A stretch of DNA of 64,000 nt from Amphibacillus sp. MSJ-3. GTDB taxonomy: Bacteria > Bacillota > Bacilli > Bacillales > Amphibacillaceae. The notes beneath the pieces are model-generated. The model did no database searches. It saw only the letters and a program-made list of their open reading frames with translations, and had not been told where the DNA came from. Shown piece after piece: positions 7,849-15,623 of this stretch. Position 1 is the first letter of the stretch; every line of letters begins with the position of its first letter. The DNA is taken from positions 1-64,000 of the forward strand of contig NZ_JAHLQM010000002.1 of the NCBI RefSeq assembly GCF_018919165.1, read 5' to 3'. The position numbers and the translations under genes were made by a program.

Positions 7849-9549
7849 TTAACCTCGTGTCTTATCATCAGCTAACCTGTGATAAACAACAGATTCATAA
7901 GGTCGTAATTCCCCCTTAAATACATCACCCAATTGATCAGGATAATTACTAATCAGCACTTCAGTTTTGTTTAGTTTTTCATCGATCATCTTTGAAAGAT
8001 CATAATCGACCGATTTAGAATAAAAATTATTTAATACAACAAGCTGTTCATTTTTATTTGCCCTAATATAGGCGAAAATCGCCTCATCATCGGGTAAAAT
8101 TAATTGATAATCACCTGTTGTTATAATATCATATTCCTTCCGAAGTTGGATTAATTTCTGATAGTGATAAAAAATTGAATCCTCGTCTTCTAACGCTTGT
8201 TCAGCATTAATCGTTTGATAGTTGCTAGCTATATCAATCCACGGGGTTCCCTCTGTAAATCCAGCATTCTTTTGATCATTCCATTGCATCGGTGTACGTG
8301 AATTATCACGTGATTTCTCACGTAAGATCGCTAATATTGTTTCTGAATCGACTCCTTTTTCTTGCATTAGATGATAAAGGTTTTTCGATTCCACATCTCG
8401 ATATTGATCTATTGAATCAAAGTTAGGATTTGTCATCCCAAATTCCTCACCTTGATAAATATAAGGCGTTCCCTGCATCATATGGATTGTTGTCGCCAAC
8501 ATTTTGGCTGATTCCCTGTGATAATGCAGATCATCACCGAAACGAGAAACTACACGAGGTTGATCGTGGTTACACCAAAATAAAGCATTCCATCCCCCAC
8601 CTCTATGCATACCAACTTGCCAGTCTGATAAAATAGCTTTAAGTTTTTGAAAATCAAATGGTGCAATCGCCCACTTTTCGCCATTTGGATAATCAACTTT
8701 AAGATGGTGAAAGTTAAAAGTCATATCTAGCTCTTCACGTTCAGGTTTTGTATAGTTTATACAGGCATCAATAGAAGTTGATGACATTTCGCCTACCGTT
8801 AATAAGTTTTTGCCTTTAAAAACTTGTTGATTCATCTCGTGTAAATATTGATGGATTTTGGGACCATCCGTATAAAATTTCCGTCCATCACCAGGAAATA
8901 CACTCCCATCATCATCAATAAATGTTTGGTCCTTTGAGATGAGATTAATGACATCTAAACGGAAACCATCGACACCTTTATCGATCCAAAAATTCATCAT
9001 TTGATAAACTGCATCGCGTACTGCTTCATTTTCCCAATTTAAATCGGCTTGGCTAGTATCGAATAAATGTAAATAATATTGATCTGTTCTCTCGTCATAC
9101 TGCCATGCACTTCCCCCAAATTTCGATTGCCAGTTTGTTGGCTCTCGATTATTTTTCCCATCTTTCCAAATATAAAAATTACGGTATCGATTATCTTTAC
9201 TGAGTCCAGACTGCTTAAACCATTCGTGTTCTGTCGACGTGTGATTAACAACAATATCAATGATAATTTTAAGTTGACGATTATGGGCCTCCTCTAGCAA
9301 TCGCTCAAAATCAGCCATGGTTCCGTACGGCTCAAAAATTTGATAATAGTCCCTAATATCATAGCCGTTGTCGTTCTGAGGTGAATCATAAATCGGAGTT
9401 AACCAAAGAACGTCGACTCCAAGTTTTGTAAAGTAATCTAACTTTTCAATTATACCATTGATATCACCCATTCCTGAGTGTGTTGTATCATTAAAACTTT
9501 TCGGATAAATTTGATAGACAACCGACTTTTTCCACCAAGCTTGCGTCAC
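7849..9549 (-). CDS. treA: Trehalose-6-phosphate hydrolase (GH13)
   Basis: This 566-residue GH13 enzyme splits imported trehalose-6-phosphate into glucose and glucose-6-phosphate. GH13 regions are intact: DIVVNH (98-103), DGFRLDV with nucleophile Asp199, VGEMSS with acid/base Glu254, and CNHDQPR with Asp329. The WCNHDQPRVVSRFG form and GDINGI near residue 30 favour TreA/TreC over oligo-1,6-glucosidase, as does its place between the trehalose PTS gene and treR. A GTG at 9549 is the likely start, with GGGGG eight bases upstream; a TTG five codons earlier would place the ribosome binding site inside the gene. An imperfect hairpin at about 7790-7828 separates it from treR. Confidence 0.95.
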   Translation of the reverse strand: MTQAWWKKSVVYQIYPKSFNDTTHSGMGDINGIIEKLDYFTKLGVDVLWLTPIYDSPQNDNGYDIRDYYQIFEPYGTMADFERLLEEAHNRQLKIIIDIVVNHTSTEHEWFKQSGLSKDNRYRNFYIWKDGKNNREPTNWQSKFGGSAWQYDERTDQYYLHLFDTSQADLNWENEAVRDAVYQMMNFWIDKGVDGFRLDVINLISKDQTFIDDDGSVFPGDGRKFYTDGPKIHQYLHEMNQQVFKGKNLLTVGEMSSTSIDACINYTKPEREELDMTFNFHHLKVDYPNGEKWAIAPFDFQKLKAILSDWQVGMHRGGGWNALFWCNHDQPRVVSRFGDDLHYHRESAKMLATTIHMMQGTPYIYQGEEFGMTNPNFDSIDQYRDVESKNLYHLMQEKGVDSETILAILREKSRDNSRTPMQWNDQKNAGFTEGTPWIDIASNYQTINAEQALEDEDSIFYHYQKLIQLRKEYDIITTGDYQLILPDDEAIFAYIRANKNEQLVVLNNFYSKSVDYDLSKMIDEKLNKTEVLISNYPDQLGDVFKGELRPYESVVYHRLADDKTRG

Positions 9550-10169
9550 ATGATCATCCCCCAAAATATTTTTATCTAAATTTGAATTTTACTTAAGATC
9601 AGCCTCCATTTAACCCATTTAAAGGACTTATGATAAAAGTTGATTTTTTAAAAATAAATCTGCCTTCAGCGTGGGATTGTTCCCCCTGATTGCTACGATG
9701 ATTTGAGGTTAGCTTAAGGAAGACAGACTTCCTCACTATATCCCTTCTTCCAAATATGCCTCTCCTTCTAATAAAGTGAACCTTCAATCAGTAGGGGTTG
9801 GGCTACAGGACCTAATAGGATCAGTCTGCCTCCCACCATCCTCCGCTGAACAGGGCTGGGACTGGGACTGGGACTGCGGTTACTCGTCCCAGCGGAAACA
9901 TTTGTTACTACCACAAGGGTACGACTCAAAGGCCCCTAAACCAATCAGGCCGTCAGTTGACCTCCCACTTATAATGCTTTGTTTCCTTCGAATACTTCAA
10001 GCGGGAGTCATACTGACAGTTAAACTACGATAAGGACTTTTGCTAGAAAAACTAATTAGGACGTTATCAATCATTAAGCCCCTATCTAGCGTTCTTTTGC
10101 TTCTTCAAATTTTAATCTTAATTATTTTGCAGTCAGTTAATGAAAAATCAAAATAGTCATGATCATTCA
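9550..10169. repeat. Repeat-filled treP-treA spacer
   Basis: This is 620 bases with no gene. A complete-looking composite repeat spans 9771-10036 in plus orientation. Its head ATAAAGTGAACCTTCAATCAG (9771-9791) belongs to the TGAAnCTTCA family, a TGGGAC triplet tandem sits at 9857-9874, and the tail dyad with CTTATAATGCTTTG and ATACTGACAGTTAA lies at 9951-10024. A related inverted piece lies at about 9650-9700. Other copies occur around 29.0, 47.4, 53.0 and 60.4 kb. The insertion splits what is otherwise a treP-treA-treR operon; whether it terminates transcription is unclear. Confidence 0.6.
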
Positions 10170-11612
10170 TTACTGATCTTTACCCAATCGTTCATAAGCA
10201 TTCTTTCCAAACTTAGTCTTAGCAAAGACCATTGTTAAAACAATCGGAACTACGATAGCAACAGCCATGGCTACAAAGAACATTAACCAGTCCCCAGCCT
10301 GAATTGACAAGAATCCAGGAATACCACCTACACCAATTGAATACGCCATGACACCAGATCCAACTGAAATAACGCTTGCAATTGATGAACCGATCATGGC
10401 TGCCAAAAATGGAAAACCGTATTTTAAGTTTATCCCAAACATAGCTGGCTCAGTTACCCCTAGATAACAAGAAATAGCCGCTGGAATCGAAACCTGTTTT
10501 TCTACTTTATCTTTACGATTTAATATAATCATTGCGATAACTGCAGACCCCTGAGCAATATTCGATAGTGCAATCATTGGCCATAAATTCGTTCCATCAA
10601 ACTGACCCATCAACTGTAAATCAATCGCATTCGTCATGTGATGTAGACGTGTGATAACGAGGGGTGCATAGGCAAAACCAAAGACAGAAGCGAATAGCCA
10701 TCCAAATGATGAGGTTAAACCTGCATAAACACCTTCAGAAATCCAATCACCAATCACCCAACCAACCGGACCTAAAACAACATGAGCAATCAAAACAGCT
10801 GGTACGAGAGCTAAAAGTGGAACAAAGATCATTGAAATAACACTCGGTATAACCTTCCTTAATCCAAGTTCCAAGTAGGCTAACACAAATCCCGCAAGAA
10901 TTGCCGGAATAACTTGTGCTTGGTAGCCAATCATATCAATTGTTGCAAAACCGAAATCCCAAAACGGAATCTCAGCTGCTTCCGCAACATTATACGCATT
11001 GAGTAATTGAGGAGAAACAAGAGTTAATCCAAGGACAATTCCGAGAATCTGATTTGTCCCCATTTTACGTGTAATTGACCAAACAATCCCCACAGGTAAA
11101 AAGTGAAAAATCGCTTCACCTATTAACCAAAGAAAGTCATAAGTCCCTTGCCAAAACTGAGATAAGTCTGTGAGTGTTTGATTCCCATTTGGCCCAAATT
11201 CAGCAATATCACCAATTATACTTCGAAAACCTAAAATCAATCCCCCAACAACCAAGGCTGGAATAATTGGTGTAAATATTTCTGCTAAATTTGAAATAAG
11301 ACGCTGTAAAAAGTTCATATTTTTCTTGGCAGCAACTTTCGCCTCTTCTTTTGATGTATCACCTACACCAGCAATTTTAGTAAATTCATTATAAAATGTA
11401 GCAACTTCATTACCTATAATGATTTGAAACTGTCCAGCATTAGTAAAGGAACCTTTAACAATATCTAATTCTTCAATCTTTTTAGCATCTGCTTTTTCAG
11501 GATCATTTAAAACAAACCGCATTCTTGTCGCACAATGGGTAACAACGGAAATATTCTCCCTACCTCCAATAAGGTCTAAAAGTTCTTTTGCCGAATCTGT
11601 GTACTTTGCCAT
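10170..11612 (-). CDS. treP: Trehalose-specific PTS enzyme IIBC
   Basis: This 480-residue membrane permease phosphorylates trehalose during uptake. The IIB domain (about 1-85) carries the phospho-cysteine Cys27 in VVTHCATRMRF. The IIC domain (about 105-470) has about ten membrane segments, with the ITRLHHMTNAIDLQL and GVTEPAMFGINLKYGFPF signatures of the glucose/sucrose/trehalose group. There is no IIA domain, so phosphate must come from another glucose-type IIA. It is the first gene of the trehalose locus, under a promoter with two TreR operators and a cre site. It is separated from treA by a repeat-filled spacer. Confidence 0.94.
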   Translation of the reverse strand: MAKYTDSAKELLDLIGGRENISVVTHCATRMRFVLNDPEKADAKKIEELDIVKGSFTNAGQFQIIIGNEVATFYNEFTKIAGVGDTSKEEAKVAAKKNMNFLQRLISNLAEIFTPIIPALVVGGLILGFRSIIGDIAEFGPNGNQTLTDLSQFWQGTYDFLWLIGEAIFHFLPVGIVWSITRKMGTNQILGIVLGLTLVSPQLLNAYNVAEAAEIPFWDFGFATIDMIGYQAQVIPAILAGFVLAYLELGLRKVIPSVISMIFVPLLALVPAVLIAHVVLGPVGWVIGDWISEGVYAGLTSSFGWLFASVFGFAYAPLVITRLHHMTNAIDLQLMGQFDGTNLWPMIALSNIAQGSAVIAMIILNRKDKVEKQVSIPAAISCYLGVTEPAMFGINLKYGFPFLAAMIGSSIASVISVGSGVMAYSIGVGGIPGFLSIQAGDWLMFFVAMAVAIVVPIVLTMVFAKTKFGKNAYERLGKDQ

Positions 11613-11652
11613 TTTTCTCCCTCTCTTTCATAAGATTTATCATCTTAATCTA

Positions 11653-11714
11653 AACATGTATATACAAGTTATTGATTACGCTTTCATTTTAACTTGTATA
11701 TACATGTTAGTCAA
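11653..11714 (-). promoter_or_regulatory. treP promoter with two TreR operators and a cre site
   Basis: On the minus strand TTGACT (11709-11714) and TAAAAT (11686-11691) are separated by exactly 17 bp. The spacer holds AACTTGTATATACATGTT (11691-11708). An exact inverted copy, AACATGTATATACAAGTT, lies at 11653-11670, 38 bp centre to centre. Both match the TreR operator core TTGTATATACA. Between them, immediately downstream of the -10, TGAAAGCGTAATCA (11673-11686, minus) matches the CcpA cre consensus at 13 of 14. The layout predicts TreR repression plus catabolite repression. Confidence 0.88.
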
Positions 11715-11734
11715 GCGTTTTTAGCATATTTTTT

Positions 11735-11779
11735 AAAAAAACAAACACTCAATGATTCAATTGCCCCACTGAGTGTTTG
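11735..11779 (-). terminator. Rho-independent terminator
   Basis: CAAACACTCA (11742-11751) and TGAGTGTTTG (11770-11779) form the stem, followed on the minus strand by a seven-base T-run (11735-11741). It ends the 114-residue protein gene. Confidence 0.85.
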
Positions 11780-11784
11780 CCTAT

Positions 11785-12129
11785 TTATTCAAAAACAGCA
11801 CGATCTACATGACCATCCAACTCTTGGATTTCAAGTAATGCTTGATTAAAATCGTCCTCTGATATTTCAAATGATAAGACTGTCCTTCTTTGATTTTTAT
11901 CCTCTTTGTCAATTTCCTGAAAGCCAACCGCACGTTGCACCCCTATACCTGAATTGGAAACATTCTCTCCACCCGTTTCAATTGGTATATATGGTACAAC
12001 TAACTGAACACCATTATCATCTTTTAAAAAATCGATCATCATTTGATTTGTCTTATATTTACTTAATTTCGTCCGGAGTTGCTCAGCTTCATCTTCATTA
12101 TGGAGATAAACGCGTACTTCCCTAGACAT
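11785..12129 (-). CDS. Hypothetical protein, weak YflT-like stress-protein resemblance
   Basis: This 114-residue acidic soluble protein begins MSREVRVYLHNEDEAEQLRT. The first 50 residues have the strand-helix pattern of the heat-induced stress protein YflT domain (a hydrophobic strand, then xxDEAEQLRTKL). The middle (VVPYIPIETGGENVSNS, about 45-62) and the end (FEISEDDFNQALLEIQELDGH) fit a small alpha/beta fold. The family link is tentative. The gene has its own terminator and sits alone upstream of the trehalose promoter. The ATG at 12129 follows GAAAGGA. Confidence 0.5.
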   Translation of the reverse strand: MSREVRVYLHNEDEAEQLRTKLSKYKTNQMMIDFLKDDNGVQLVVPYIPIETGGENVSNSGIGVQRAVGFQEIDKEDKNQRRTVLSFEISEDDFNQALLEIQELDGHVDRAVFE

Positions 12130-12247
12130 ATTTTCAATCCTTTCTATTTGAATTTTTAACTCATTTTACTTTTCCCTTATATTTGAATATCAAACATGAA
12201 AGACGCTCAAATTTAATTCCCTTCCTTAATTTCCTATATTAAGGAAT

Positions 12248-12286
12248 CAAAAAAACTAGATTGAGCTTAAGGCTCAATCTAGTTTT
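12248..12286 (-). terminator. Rho-independent terminator of ypjP-like gene
   Basis: A 15-bp perfect stem, AAAACTAGATTGAGC (12252-12266) with GCTCAATCTAGTTTT (12272-12286), is followed by further Ts on the minus strand. It overlaps the stop codon of the YpjP-like gene. Confidence 0.88.
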
Positions 12287-12893
12287 AACTCATCCATCTT
12301 GGTGGCGTATCTTTACTCCAATAGAGATCAGCAATCATATAATGCGTCTCGAATTGGTCTTCCGCTAAATGATAATGAAAATTAAACCAATATCCTTCAA
12401 GCGGACGTTTTTCTCTTCTAACATGAAATTTAGCAATAATTTGATCTGCTTGTTCATCATAAATATCAAATATTTTTTCACCATAAGCTGAAGTATTATC
12501 TGCAATAACAGATAAATTGAAGCTATCATCTGAATCATTCATTGCAATTAAATCCTTAACAATTAACTCAATATTTGGCAAAACTTCTGCTGTTACTTCA
12601 CTATCCAGCTGTGTTAAAATTCTAGGCCCAAGTTTTTCAATTGTTCGATCTTTTACTTGTTCAATCAATTCCTCAGTTGGATCAAGTACCGCAACAGGTT
12701 GGGAATTCAGCTCTTCTAGATAAACAGGCGACTCATATAGATAAGCTTCTGTTTTATCAAACGCCTTCTTCTCTGATTCCGTTCCATTATGATTTGCTTC
12801 CGCATGTATATCTAAGTCAATCGGAGGGACATAAAAACCTAGCGTCATAATCGTCACTGTTATAACAAATAACTTTTTCAACCAAAGCTTCAT
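12285..12893 (-). CDS. ypjP: YpjP family exported protein
   Basis: This 202-residue protein begins MKLWLKKLFVITVTIMTLGF, a positively charged N-terminus followed by a hydrophobic stretch. That fits a signal peptide or N-terminal membrane anchor, with the rest outside. The start, the middle (KLGPRILTQLDSEVTAEVLPNIE) and the end (FDIYDEQADQIIAKFHVRREKRPLEGYWFNFHYH) match the pattern of B. subtilis YpjP, a conserved Bacillaceae family of unknown function. The ATG at 12893 is chosen because GGGAGGG lies five bases upstream; the longer reading adds 22 residues before the signal segment. Confidence 0.75.
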   Translation of the reverse strand: MKLWLKKLFVITVTIMTLGFYVPPIDLDIHAEANHNGTESEKKAFDKTEAYLYESPVYLEELNSQPVAVLDPTEELIEQVKDRTIEKLGPRILTQLDSEVTAEVLPNIELIVKDLIAMNDSDDSFNLSVIADNTSAYGEKIFDIYDEQADQIIAKFHVRREKRPLEGYWFNFHYHLAEDQFETHYMIADLYWSKDTPPRWMS

Positions 12894-13559
12894 AATATCC
12901 CTCCCAAGATAAATTTTACTTATTAAGGCGAACCCACACTTAGAGGAGATTTTACCCATCCCCTAATAAATATTAGATAAACGAATTGGCTCTTACTAAC
13001 TGTTAAGCTAAAGCCCTCCCATAATTCCAATCATTCCATTTGTATGATTAAAATGAGAGCATACAGTTAATCAATCTTTAATAACTTAAGTTTACCACAC
13101 AAATGTGATCAGTCGATCAAAGAAGAACTTTTGTAATGTAATTGAAATCTTTTATCAAAATATATTCAATGCCGAATATAGAAGCTTAGGGTGCGAGCAT
13201 AAAATGAGATTTCCGAGCATAGACCCAGCTTCCGAGCATAAAATGGGATTTCCGAGCATAGAGTCAGGTTCCGAGCATAAAATGAAATTATCGAGCATAG
13301 AGCACCTGCTTCCGAGCATAAAATGAAATTATTGAGCATAGACCAGCAGGTTGCCTGTTAGTAATCTGCTAAAATGAGGTGATAAAGGATCATATGTAGA
13401 AAATGTAGTCTAAATCAAATTATACGGAATAAAATAAATCTTCACTCAACTGTGGACTTACAGTCAGTGAATCTATATTAGAATTTATGTAAAATACTAT
13501 CTTTAGTTTAAAATAGTGAGAACACCGAGATGGTATTCTCACTATTCTCAATTATATTT
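12894..13559. repeat. Repeat-rich intergenic stretch
   Basis: This is 666 bases without a supported gene. It holds a degenerate dyad of the CTGACTGTT/ACAGTTAA family at about 12988-13073, the tandem CCGAGCATA array at 13171-13350, and a short copy of the TTCACTCAAC...ACAGTCAGTGAATC element at 13431-13473. A 73-codon open frame across the tandem array (13105-13326) is a by-product of the repeat. Confidence 0.6.
13171..13350. repeat. Tandem CCGAGCATA array, alternating two unit types
   Basis: Eight CGAGCATA-type units start near 13194, 13214, 13233, 13253, 13272, 13292, 13313 and 13333, spaced 19-21 bases. Type A (CGAGCATAAAATGrrATT) alternates strictly with type B (CGAGCATAGA plus a variable tail), so the true repeat is a dimer of about 40 bp present four times. 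A decayed unit (CCGAATATAGAAGC) precedes it at about 13171. Confidence 0.9.
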
Positions 13560-14576
13560 CTAATTAAAACCAAAGATTCTTCTCGATATTTTATAGGCAC
13601 CTACAGAAACCCGTCGACCAATCCAACTAGGTAAGTTGGTCAGTTGACCTAAAAATCCATATCTTAATTTGCGATATAGCTTTTTATCTCTTTCCTTGAT
13701 ATATGCCAAGAGTTCTTTTTTCTTCTTCAAATTCTCCTTTTCACGTGAGCGAATCAGCAGAATAGAAGAAATGGTTGTAACGATTTCTAACTGATGGAAT
13801 AAGTAATTTTGTAATCTTTCATTTTGAATCGTCTCTAAATCTATATAATCAATCATCATCTTATTCACTTTTAATTGTTGATCAATTCTACTAATCATTA
13901 CTTTTTCATTAACGGATTGATCGTCCCTACCAATAAAATACCGATAAAAATCGACGTTCAAATAATACATACTTTCAACACGAGTTAAGGGTTGATAAAC
14001 GTAAAGATTGTCAACATAGAAAGTATGACTAGGAAGACTCAATCGAAGCTCTCTCAATAATTGAGTTCTATAAATCAGTGAGTGCATCATCAAGTATTGA
14101 CCTTTTCGGAAAGGTTTGGTGTCTTCCCAAGCGAAAATCGTGTCTTGGGGGATAATACTTGTATATTTCATGACCTTTTTATATTTTGCACCCTCTTTTT
14201 CATAGACAAAGTTACTAATTAACAGATCAATAAATTTCCCCCGATCAATCAATTCATTAAGTGTATCTAAGATTTTCAAATAGGCACGAGTATCTACCCA
14301 ATCATCACTATCGACGACTTTAAAATATAATCCTGTCGCATGTTCTAACCCTGTATTGATTGCCTCACCATGACCACCATTCGGTTGATGGATAGCCTTA
14401 ATTTTGCTGGGGTGCTTAATTGCATAATGATCAGCTATTTCTGCGGTTCGATCAACAGAACCATCATTAACAATAATTAACTCGATATCCTCTCTGTCCA
14501 ACAAGAGCGATTCAATACAATTTCTCATATAATCTTGTGAATTGTAACAAGGAATAACGACTGATAATAACTTCAT
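13560..14576 (-). CDS. Family 2 glycosyltransferase
   Basis: This 338-residue GT-A fold enzyme uses a nucleotide sugar at the inner membrane face. Motifs are LLSVVIPCYNSQDYMRNCIES at the start, IIVNDGSVDRT (34-44), QPNGGHGEAINTGLEHA (64-80) and the metal-binding DSDDW (89-93). The C-terminal part is rich in basic residues, suiting membrane association, with no clear transmembrane helix. The ATG at 14576 is used because AAAGGTGG precedes it. It lies downstream of a GtrA-like gene and a GH3 gene on the same strand, suggesting a shared role in surface-glycan decoration. Donor and acceptor are unknown. Confidence 0.85.
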   Translation of the reverse strand: MKLLSVVIPCYNSQDYMRNCIESLLLDREDIELIIVNDGSVDRTAEIADHYAIKHPSKIKAIHQPNGGHGEAINTGLEHATGLYFKVVDSDDWVDTRAYLKILDTLNELIDRGKFIDLLISNFVYEKEGAKYKKVMKYTSIIPQDTIFAWEDTKPFRKGQYLMMHSLIYRTQLLRELRLSLPSHTFYVDNLYVYQPLTRVESMYYLNVDFYRYFIGRDDQSVNEKVMISRIDQQLKVNKMMIDYIDLETIQNERLQNYLFHQLEIVTTISSILLIRSREKENLKKKKELLAYIKERDKKLYRKLRYGFLGQLTNLPSWIGRRVSVGAYKISRRIFGFN

Positions 14577-14790
14577 CTCTTCACCACCTTTACTATGTTT
14601 ATCGGACTCCTTAAAATATATCGACCAAAAAATAAAAGTGTACACCATCTATTTAATCTAAACCATTACTTGAAAGAAAACACTATTTTCTCTTAGATTA
14701 TCGGTCATAAAATGAAACTTTACAAGTGGGAGTTCTTCCCTCCATCGGGTGTTAAATAATCGTAGGAGGCCAGCAGGTATAACCCACTTT
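14577..14790. repeat. Repeat element copy between GT2 gene and GH43 remnant
   Basis: ATAAAATGAAACTTTACAAGTGGGAGTT (about 14707-14734) matches the head of the TGAAnCTTCA-motif repeat. Related GC-richer sequence (GTGGGAGTTCTTCCC onward) extends to about 14790 and abuts the broken end of the GH43 fragment, suggesting the repeat replaced the rest of that gene. The 62-codon frame through here is not a credible gene. Confidence 0.5.
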
Positions 14791-14886
14791 TCAAAGTAAC
14801 TTACCATTAAAGCAACCATAAGATTCATCATCAGGAAGATACTCATAATTAGGTAAAAGTGGATTAAAATCCTGTTTGTTCATCAT
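14791..14886 (-). pseudogene. N-terminal remnant of a GH43-type gene
   Basis: A 31-codon frame reads MMNKQDFNPLLPNYEYLPDD and continues ESYGCFNGKLL to a stop. The NPxLPxxEYxPDxE...FNG pattern is the characteristic N-terminus of intracellular GH43 enzymes (normally continuing with a VYVYGSHD-like strand). After FNGK the similarity stops and repeat-family sequence begins. It is best read as a decayed gene start left by deletion or repeat insertion. It could be a chance short frame, but the match is specific. Confidence 0.5.
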
Positions 14887-14966
14887 GGACATCCCTGATT
14901 AAAATTAATCTCAAGCGTGAAAATATGGATAGACAACTGACCTGCATTTTCCCCAACAAATTACCC

Positions 14967-15593
14967 TTAAATTGCTTGTTTGTCAGGTTCCTGTTTGAAA
15001 ATCACTTTAAAAATTGGGTAGAATACCCAGAATGAAATTGCACTGTTAATAATCATTGTAATCATATCTGCCATTGTTTCTCCGAATGAACCCATGCCCC
15101 ATGTATTCATAAACAGATCATAGATCGGTGCTTTATAGAATCCTTGGGCTGCTGCCGCTCCGATTGTAATAACAAAATAAGCAATCACATACCACATTGC
15201 TGCCTTCCAAATGTTAGTGTTCGATTTAAAGGTAATATTTCTTTGTGCAAAAAAGTTAATAATTTGGGCAATCCCAATTGCAATTTGAACAGCAAGGAAA
15301 TAAGCAAGTCCCCCACCGCCCCCAGCAGATAAAGGACCAGCACCATAGTCAAATACAAAATATGAACTCCCATCAAAATTTTTACCGATTTGCATAATTT
15401 GAAAATTAATATTCACTAATGATGTTTGATCAAATAAACTTCTTAAAAAAGGCATCAAAACAAGTTGTAGCACTGTTACACCATTACTTAATAGAAAGAA
15501 CACTAGAAATTGTGCAATATTAGGATGTTTTTCTTTAAAATTAGCCCAAAACTTTAATTTTGGAACAGTCGTTTTACGAGTTTCGCCGTTCAT
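14967..15593 (-). CDS. GtrA-like four-helix membrane protein
   Basis: This 208-residue membrane protein has four predicted membrane segments, at about residues 27-48 (IAQFLVFFLLSNGVTVLQLVL), 88-113, 131-152 and 175-198. The second is followed by QIINFFAQRNITFKSN, equivalent to the NFxxxRxxxF signature of the GtrA family that moves or presents lipid-linked sugars across the membrane. A Gly-rich loop (SAGGGGGLA) is unusual. It starts 30 bases after the GH3 gene stop with TCCTTC-complement GGAGGA just upstream, so it is likely co-transcribed with that GH3 gene and followed by the GT2 gene. Confidence 0.75.
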   Translation of the reverse strand: MNGETRKTTVPKLKFWANFKEKHPNIAQFLVFFLLSNGVTVLQLVLMPFLRSLFDQTSLVNINFQIMQIGKNFDGSSYFVFDYGAGPLSAGGGGGLAYFLAVQIAIGIAQIINFFAQRNITFKSNTNIWKAAMWYVIAYFVITIGAAAAQGFYKAPIYDLFMNTWGMGSFGETMADMITMIINSAISFWVFYPIFKVIFKQEPDKQAI

Positions 15594-15623
15594 TTTTTCC
15601 TCCTTCGCAAGCTAACAAGTGGG

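Noticed and set aside
9599-9787. 62-codon minus-strand frame in the tre spacer
   Set aside because: It is composed of repeat sequence, with low-complexity composition and no start signals.
9776-10033. 85-codon plus-strand frame in the composite repeat
   Set aside because: WDWDWD arises from the TGGGAC tandem; it is non-coding repeat DNA.
13105-13326. 73-codon plus-strand frame across the tandem repeat
   Set aside because: The protein is only the translated repeat (SEHKM units), with no ribosome binding site and no conservation signal.
13171-13350. CRISPR array
   Set aside because: Units are 19-21 bp and contiguous, with no spacers of 30-40 bp and no cas genes.
14658-14846. 62-codon minus-strand frame
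   Set aside because: It runs across the repeat element and the GH43 remnant in another frame, with no start signals.
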